In this document: in pieces, positions 57,423-64,000 of the stretch
How positions within the stretch are numbered: the first letter of the stretch is position 1
Layout of the letters: each line of letters starts with the position of its first letter
Assembly: GCA_036346205.1 (NCBI GenBank)
Contig: JARFJB010002198.1
Location: 1,235,001 to 1,299,000, forward strand
Reading direction: 5' to 3'
DNA length: 64,000 nt
Origin: Vesta saturnalis
Lineage: Eukaryota > Arthropoda > Insecta > Coleoptera > Lampyridae
The notes under the pieces: generated by a model
Seen by the model: only the letters and a program-made list of their open reading frames with translations
Database searches by the model: none
Told to the model about the DNA's origin: nothing
Made by a program: the position numbers and the translations under genes

Positions 57423-58672
57423 CAGGGTGACACCTAAAACACTGAAATGCAAATAATACAGCATGGAATGGAAGTATGTACCTACATGCTTGGACTTCAC
57501 AATCTTTTAAATACATTACAAAACTATCGGTGCTTTTTACGGATGTGCACCAACTTAAATCTTGTTTTTATTGTATCTCCTCTGGCTGATGTGAACCTGT
57601 CATTATTTTATGAGAATTTTGCTTTTGAAAGTAAGGCGAGTAAAGCTTTTTTCTATAAAGTTTTAATTTATTTTGGTAGTTCAATCAGATCTAGAGTAGG
57701 TAACGTCATTTTCGAGATACAGAGTGATTTTTGAAAATAGGCAAAAACTGTTCAAATATCTTCTTAATTTTAATAAATATGAAAAAAATGTAAAGGCATA
57801 TTTCATAGACTAATCTAAGTAGAGTTCAGTGCAGTTTGCTGAATTTTTGTAATGGGTACAACTAAGTAGATAAAATATGACCTAAAACTGGAAAACTTTT
57901 TAATTTTTGATTTTACGAAAAAATGTTACTCTTGATAAAAAGTCCTGCTTCCTTTAAAAATATTATTGGAATTATAAAAGTACTGAAAAAATTTACGGGG
58001 TTGCCAAAAATTTAGAAAATATAAAACTGCCTCAAGAGAGAACTACCCATAAGGTTAATTTTAGAGCAAAATGCCATAAGAAAATTATTCTGAGGATTTT
58101 CGAGGCCGAATAAAATACAAAATTTCATAAATAAATTGAAAAATTATTCAGTTGTTTCCTAGTAGCAGAAAATGTCACGTTTTCCTTTTACGCGTATTAC
58201 TAAAAAAACCTAGTAGGCTGGAAAATTGAACATGCTGTTGTTATGGAAACATAGGTCTTACATATTAACAATATTTCAAGTTTCTAATTAATAGGATAAT
58301 TTGTTCATTGTTCTTTCTTAGTTTATTTTTATACCTACGATGTTGTTAAATAAAACTTTTTGTGTACCCCATATATTGCTTTCAGATTTCAATTTATTTA
58401 TGAAATTTTGTATTTTATCAAGCCTCGCTATCGTCAGAATAATTTTTTTATGGCATTTTGCTCTAAAATTAACCTTATGGGTAGTTCTCTCAGGAGGCAG
58501 TTTTAGATTTTCTAAATTTTTGCCAACACCGTAAATGTTTTCAGAACTTTTATAATTCCAATAACACTTTTAGAGGAAGCAGTACTTTTATCAGGAGTAA
58601 CATTTCTTCGTAAAATCAAAATGAAAAGTTTTCCATTTGTTAAGAACTTTTCAGGACGCGCTGTATTTTAGA
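57423..58672. mobile_element. Inverted-repeat element with ~270-bp arms
   Basis: Block 57880-58150 returns inverted at about 58365-58645 (for example CCCATAAGGTTAATTTTAGA and its complement). Outer motifs TACAGGGTGACACC (about 57422) and, inverted, TACAGCGCGTCCTG (58671) look like mariner-type termini at TA. The left side has about 450 bp with no counterpart. The frames at 57447-57734 and 58340-58534 have no recognised motif. Confidence 0.6.
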
Positions 58673-60060
58673 ATTAATTTTTTACAGAAAACAAAATACA
58701 ATAAATGTTCAAAGTGTTTATTTTCGAGAATTATCAGTCAGCATCCATTTTTTAAATTTCTCTAATTTGTATTAGGCGCAAAGTGACTTAAGAACTTAAT
58801 TCAATTATTTAATTATTAAAGCACCTTAGAGCAAAAATAACATTGACTTATATTTTATTTACTATAGAAAAAAAATTAGGAAAGACATTATACTAAAACT
58901 TATAAGATGTTCTATTTTTAAACGACTCTATTGATAGGCTTTAAAGTGATACTTTATATAGCATATACTATAATAAATAGATATATAATATGTCATGAAT
59001 AAAGGACGATTAAAAAGAAAACAATAACCCTCTTATTACAAAATTTTAATTGAATGTGATTGTTGCTTAGCCGTATCCATGTTAAAAATAATAGAGAACT
59101 GCACTGAACTGTCCTAACTACAGTCTGTTCGCGGCCAAGAAAAACCGCATGTAAATAAAATCACGTGAATATTGAATGACCTAGGCAAGTGGATTAGATT
59201 GAACGGTCTGCATGTATGAATTTTTCTGTTCCGCACTGCAAATATTTGAAAGCGACCGTCCAATAAAGAGACGAGTTAGAATTGATCACGCGTCGTAATT
59301 GTTCAAAGGCGGTCTTCTTGGGAGCGAACTGAGTATAACTATTGTTTAATTTAGCTTTTCAATCCCAACTCTCATCAACGTTTTTAATAAACACATTATA
59401 TATTGTATGGATTACTCCACCAAACCATATTTTTCCTTTAAATTGGATTTTTCTGTGGATATATTCTTCAATTTTTTTTTTTTTTGGTTAAGTTCAATAT
59501 TATACTTTATACCTATTACATTAATATTATATTCTTTATAGACCTGATGATGACTCGATTTAATTGAAACTAGTCTCCATCTATTGTGTAATTAACTTTA
59601 GTATAGTTATAATTAGCATCTGAGTTTAGATTTTCATTCAACAAGTATTACATAGCATCTTACAAAATGGTACATTAGCTAAAAGAGAAAAATTTAAAAT
59701 TATTTACATAGTGGGACTTGGAGATAAGAAACGTATCCAAAGAAAATTAATTGAATTATTCATGCAACTCACCATGGCCAACTATCTTTTAATCAGAGTT
59801 TGAAAATCGAGAACATGGGAATAACTTCAAAAATGTATTTGCACAAGTTGTTGTTATTTGTCAGTATGTATTAAAGAACTTTCGTTACTGGGCCTACTAA
59901 CACTTCATTCAATTATTTTCCGAAGTTATCATTGTTTTATATTGAATATGTTTAAATTTTAAATTCCTTATTTCGTTTGTAAAAAAGATACCGTCCTCTG
60001 AATTCTTATTACTTTGTTAGAAATGTCTTACCAGCTCTAGGATATAAAAAAACACTTACT
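58673..60060. other. AT-rich spacer, no gene recognised
   Basis: One weak hammerhead-like pair of boxes occurs at 59544-59570 (CTGATGA then GAAAC), without a convincing stem between them. Confidence 0.45.
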
Positions 60061-60074
60061 ACTTTTTTTTACAG

Positions 60075-60137
60075 TTTTAATGCCAACGTTTCCATGCTCC
60101 TTCCCTGAGGATGAACATCGAAACGTTGGCATTAAAA
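60075..60137 (+). ncRNA. Long hairpin containing a hammerhead-like core
   Basis: TTTTAATGCCAACGTTTC (60075-60092) pairs perfectly with GAAACGTTGGCATTAAAA (60120-60137). In the loop, CTGAGGA (60105-60111) overlaps a GATG-AA-CATC stem and is followed by GAAAC (60120-60124), the hammerhead core order. Motifs of this kind occur at Penelope-like element ends, but no Penelope ORF is nearby. Catalytic folding was not verified. Confidence 0.4.
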
Positions 60138-60572
60138 GTGTAAAAAGCAAGTGTCTTTTATAGTAAAAAATGTCAATGACGTCATATCTTCCACAACAAT
60201 CACCTTGTAAGCTAAAATTTAAGATGGGAAAATGCGACAGTGAAAATAAAATTTGACTGGTTTGCTTTTGTTTCCAAAAAATTACTCATGAATTTGTATT
60301 GAATTTAAAAAATAATTTACGTAACCCCTGTATACGAAGGTAGGTATACTCATTCTTGTACCTACGTATAGGTTTTCTATATTAGGGCGTCCATCAAATG
60401 AATATGATATATTATTCCGACAATACGGCGTCCAAAATGATTTTGCGCGTTAGCATTATGTTTGTTTCATTTTTATAAGAGATAGGTAGGTCTGCGAAAA
60501 TTACTATGCCAGTACTGTAGTGATTTACTAACATTGGGAGGTATTACACGTGGTTCGAAATAAATAGCGAAT

Positions 60573-60614
60573 ATGCCTGAAAACGGGAGCAACAATTACA
60601 AATATTCTGTTCAG
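60573..60614 (+). CDS. Candidate first coding exon of a Ser/Asp-rich gene
   Basis: The ATG opens MPENGSNNYKYSVQ and ends at CAG followed by GTAAGT, a strong donor. It is 42 bp, phase 0. Very short, so on its own it is weak. Support comes from the donor and the series of phase-0 exon candidates downstream. Confidence 0.35.
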
Positions 60615-60751
60615 GTAAGTAATAATCAGTATATTGTATATATAGGTTGGTATATTTGATGTATGTTTTGTATTTTAGCTTTCTACATCTTCCCGGCGAA
60701 ATTTTTTCCGTAATTTTTGTAATATAATGTTATCACCGATTCAAACGCAGA

Positions 60752-60862
60752 ACAACCAATACAAAATCTTCAGATACAGATGGTTTGGCAATAGGTGATT
60801 CGACATTGCAGAATGTATCTGAAAATCTCATTGCGGATTTTAATTATAGAATCTTTAATAGG
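60752..60862 (+). CDS. Candidate exon, Ser/Thr/Asp-rich
   Basis: Reads TTNTKSSDTDGLAIGDSTLQ, then NVSENLIADFNYRIFNR, ending before GTGAGT. The nearest upstream acceptor (ACGCAG, 60745-60750) would put the frame off by one relative to the 60573 exon. So this join is not proven; a different acceptor or an upstream alternative exon may be used. Confidence 0.35.
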
Positions 60863-61503
60863 GTGAGTGCTTTATATGTAAATTTCATATATTTGGTTAC
60901 AGAAATCTAATACATTTATTTTTCAACAATTTAGTAGCGAAAGAAGGGGTAATATTTAGAAAAAACAGCGAACATGAGTATGAAAGTTATCCTCGGAAAA
61001 CTTTATCAGTGGGTTTTTAAAACGTGTAGAATAATAATTGAACCAGTGAATGGTAAAGAGAGGGGTAAAAAGAGGGTATGAAGGTTACTCCTGATCAAAT
61101 ATAGTGTGCGGCGCTTTCTTAAAAATGTAGATACATACTCTACATAAAAAATAAACAAATATGAACATATGTCTGTTCCAAAATTCAACCAGTAAAGGTA
61201 GAAAAAGTGTGTCTAAAAGGTAACGCTAATAAACACATAGGTATTTTAACAACAAAAATACAAAACACGTATTTTAAAATTTCACAAAATTTAACCATTT
61301 TTTCGTTATTTTCTTTTTTTAAATTTTACCTAAATTTTCTATATATTAATCATGTATTTCAGTATTTTTCGTAGGCGAAATTTATAAAATGAACGAAAAG
61401 TTGGTCAATTATAAAAATTAGTTCTTTATGAATTTGTGTGATAATTTTACAATAAAAACAAGAAAAAATTGGCATGTTTCTATAAAAAAATGTTTATTTT
61501 CAG

Positions 61504-61566
61504 TTTCAAAATAATTCATCAATAGACAGAGATCTGGTTCATAATGCGACAAATAATATTCCTGAG
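61504..61566 (+). CDS. Candidate exon
   Basis: Preceded by a T-rich tract ending TTTTCAG and followed by GTTGGT. Reads FQNNSSIDRDLVHNATNNIP plus E: 21 codons, phase 0 at both ends. It is compositionally like its neighbours. Confidence 0.4.
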
Positions 61567-61743
61567 GTTGGTTATTCTTCTATCGTATTACGTTCATGGC
61601 AAAAAAAACAACAGTTTTTTATATTTTTGCGTCAAGAGACTTAAATTTATCTATGGTATTAAATTCGTATAATATCATAACTTTGGTCCCTGTTTTATAA
61701 TCGATTCATTAGCTTTTTTGAAATAATGTTAAAAGAAACTTTG

Positions 61744-62505
61744 TACGCAGGGTATTCCACAAAGACGTTCAGTTAAAGGTTTATAGGAAACTACGTGTAC
61801 TAGAATTTTGAAAATTTGCATACGGAGGTTTTTCACAATTTTCTATCAACTAAAAATATTAACATCAATCATTGTGTAACTTCCGGTTCTACCGAAAGTA
61901 GACGTCAACGTGCTTATTTTGCCATTTTTTATTTCGTTTTTGGATCCCACATCAAATTTTAAAGCACGTTTCATAAATTTACGCTATCTTTAAAGAGGTA
62001 GGAAGTTTAATCGGTTCTATCTCTTTTCATTTTAATCTAATTGGATAGCATTTTAGACTAGCAATGATTTAAAATAAATGAGTTATTGATGTTTAAATTT
62101 AATACAATTGGTCGGTGTTTTTTGTACGCCCTGTACAACTTGCTACAATTGTCGAGTATTCCAGATATTTAGATACCCATGGTCATTGCTGGTCGTACAT
62201 TTTGGTGACATATATTAAAAACGAGAAAAGATTAAACTTATTAAACGAAATCATGTTTCATCTTAAATTTTGAAAAATCCAAAATATCTCAGTAACAGTT
62301 GACTTTCAAGATAAAGTAAGTTTACGAAAATTACTTTAAAATTTAACGTATAATCGAAAACGAAATAAAAACTGGAACCGGAAGCTACACAGTGACGTCA
62401 ATATTTTTAATCGATAGAAAAACTCTGTATGCAAATATTTAAATTTCTAGTACGCGTAGTTTCCTATAAACGGCTAACTGAAAGTCTTATTGGAAAACCC
62501 TGTAA
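61744..62505. mobile_element. Inverted-repeat element inside the putative gene's intron
   Basis: TACGCAGGGTATTCCACAAA at the left and, inverted, TACAGGGTTTTCCAATAAGA at the right start arms of about 280 bp. Shared blocks include TTTATAGGAAACTACG, TTTGCATAC and CTTCCGGTTC. TA-type ends suggest a mariner-like MITE, about 760 bp. No coding capacity was seen. Confidence 0.7.
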
Positions 62506-62613
62506 ACTTAAAAAATCGTGTATCAATTTCGCAAATTATTCATAACTTCCCTGTTTCTTTTCTTGATTAATTAAGTAGTTCATAGTCATGACCTATAATT
62601 ATGTACTATTTTA

Positions 62614-63484
62614 ATGAGACTGCAGGGTTTCTCGGCTATTAATACAAATAAACCTTGCGGTTCAAGATATAACCCAAACTTATATTTTTGGAGCACTGTA
62701 AATATATAGACTATTAAATTTGCCATTTTTTTCTTTTTAAAATGATGTATAGCATTATATACTTATATTTATTTTTAATCTCTAAAATAATCAAAAACTG
62801 TAAACTGTGTGTAAAATTTTTCTATTTGATCCATAATTTCATATAAACAGGAATTTAAATAATATATTGTTTGACAGGTATAACAATTTTTATGTAAATG
62901 TTCTTTTATTTCCTAACTAGGTACTTGATAAATTTGTTATTATTATGAGTTTAATTTAAGATTGGATAATAAAATGAGGTTTTAAGAGCTTTTGAATACT
63001 AGGTCAACAATGGAAATAGAAAATGTATTCCTTTTGTTATTTTTTATGGCAAAAGATATTGTAACTGCAAATATCATGACCAACCTATAAAAATAACTAG
63101 GTACAGTTTAGAGTTTTTGATTATTTTAGAGATTAATAATAAATATCAGGATATAATGTTAAGTATCATTTTAAGGATAAAGAAATGGCAAATTTAATAG
63201 GCTTTAAATATACAGAAGAGTGTTCCTTAAAAAATATAAGTTTGGGTTATATGAAATGGTACCTTAAAAAAACAATATTGAGCACATCACTGAAATCTAC
63301 GCAAAATTGTCTATAAGATAGCGTTCTTACCGCTTTGATAACTGTTGCAATAGCAGAGTTACAGGATACCTTCAAAATGCACAGATTTCCAAAATCGGCA
63401 TTAAATGTTTCACAAAAAAGTAGCTACGGTTCCCGAAAACCGCAAGTCTAGCTTTATTAATAGCCGAGAACCCTCTAGTCTCCC
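62614..63484. mobile_element. Second intronic inverted-repeat element
   Basis: The left end GAGACTGCAGGGTTTCTCGG and, inverted, the right end GAGACTAGAGGGTTCTCGG begin arms that share TCGGCTATTAATA, CTTGCGGTT, AACCCAAACTTATATTTTT, AATTTGCCAT and a CTCTAAAATAATCAAAAACT block. The right arm has an additional ~190 bp at about 63255-63440. Different ends from the preceding element indicate a different family. Confidence 0.65.
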
Positions 63485-63684
63485 CAAAATAGGACACAGT
63501 TGACAGAGGATAGATGATCATATTATAATTTTTGCACCTGATTTTTACTGAAAATAATTTTGAACATCGCCATTTAAAAACAATTGAAATCGAAGCAAAA
63601 TTACTATACCTCCTCTGTCTTAACTTTAAATGGTCTCACAAAATATTTTTTAATCATAGTCATAATATTCTTTTTTAATTGTAG

Positions 63685-63843
63685 GATGGATCAGAATCTC
63701 CCATAGACGATTCAGACAAAGATTCAAACTATACTCCAGACAAATCTAGTTCTGATACTAATAAGGAGTCTGATTACGGAAACGGTTCTAATCAAACCAG
63801 TTGTGTTTATTCCAGAAAAATAACCGTTCTTCAGAATATAAAG
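63685..63843 (+). CDS. Candidate exon, strongly acidic/Ser-rich
   Basis: Preceded by a T-rich tract ending TTGTAG and followed by GTGATT. Reads DGSESPIDDSDKDSNYTPDK, then SSSDTNKESDYGNGSNQTSC and VYSRKITVLQNIK: 53 codons without a stop, phase 0 at both ends. The SxxDxxYxPDKSSSD style resembles the acidic N-terminal region of the GQN-family proteins (compare PDYEPSEEE at about 41010 and SSSEEYQPD at about 26250). It may be the start of a further, possibly intact, member continuing beyond the window. This is inference. Confidence 0.5.
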
Positions 63844-64000
63844 GTGATTATCTTTTTAAAATATATTGATCTGGTTTTATTAAATACAAAAAACTCTTCC
63901 CCTTTTCACTTTCTAAGGTCTATTAAAAGACAAAGGTATTTTGTCGTTCCATTTCTTGTGCTTGAATCAATATAAAAATAAAAAACGCAGTTAATTCTTA

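Noticed and set aside
59544..59570. CTGATGA followed by GAAAC, hammerhead-like
   Set aside because: No convincing stem II between the boxes; could be chance.

Overview
This window is eukaryotic and almost certainly from an insect genome. It is AT-rich, has no operon-like gene packing, and is filled with animal transposons: piggyBac, Tc1/mariner-like, Penelope-like, LINE and tRNA-derived repeats. The one confidently recognised cellular gene piece is an immunoglobulin exon of the arthropod Dpr family (34320-34484, + strand). The rest reads as intron or intergenic sequence with transposons inserted into one another. All assignments come from reading the sequence by eye; no search was run.

Layout. 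1-6264: AT-rich, no gene recognised. 6265-11475: a fold-back structure with ~1.7 kb inverted arms around a loop of ~98-bp tandem repeats; both arms carry the same short coding fragment. 12551-12620: a tRNA-like SINE head. 12676-23866: an ~11.2 kb imperfect palindrome with ~5 kb arms, packed with the nonamer TCAAGGTCA (TGACCTTGA in the right arm) and carrying two small ORFs mirrored in both arms. 23950-29004: a piggyBac-like element bounded by TTAA, split by a 3111-bp element with 23-bp inverted termini that encodes a DSC-GQNKN protein. 29513-29860: mariner fragment.

30470-30738: Z-DNA-prone stretch and (TA)n. 30850-34058: a LINE remnant split by a Penelope-like element (30887-32769) with a 12-bp target duplication and hammerhead-like motifs. 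34320-34484: the Dpr exon. 35338-36345 and 36823-38187: two different decayed DDE transposons. 39640-41400: a minus-strand relative of the GQN protein family. 43912-44982: a palindromic mariner derivative. 45437-52074: a duplicated SINE-like flank and about 5.7 kb of ACGTATGT octamer satellite. 52080-53340: LINE gag remnant. 53340-64000: AT-rich sequence with four more inverted-repeat elements, and in 60573-63843 a set of candidate exons of a Ser/Asp-rich gene.

The most unusual themes are the density of long inverted-repeat (fold-back) structures (eight), the ~11 kb palindrome with dense nuclear-receptor-type motifs and mirrored small ORFs, and at least two, possibly three, members of a poorly characterised D-x-C-x-GQN(K/R)N protein family. 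The genes do not form a pathway; they are mostly independent mobile-element remnants.
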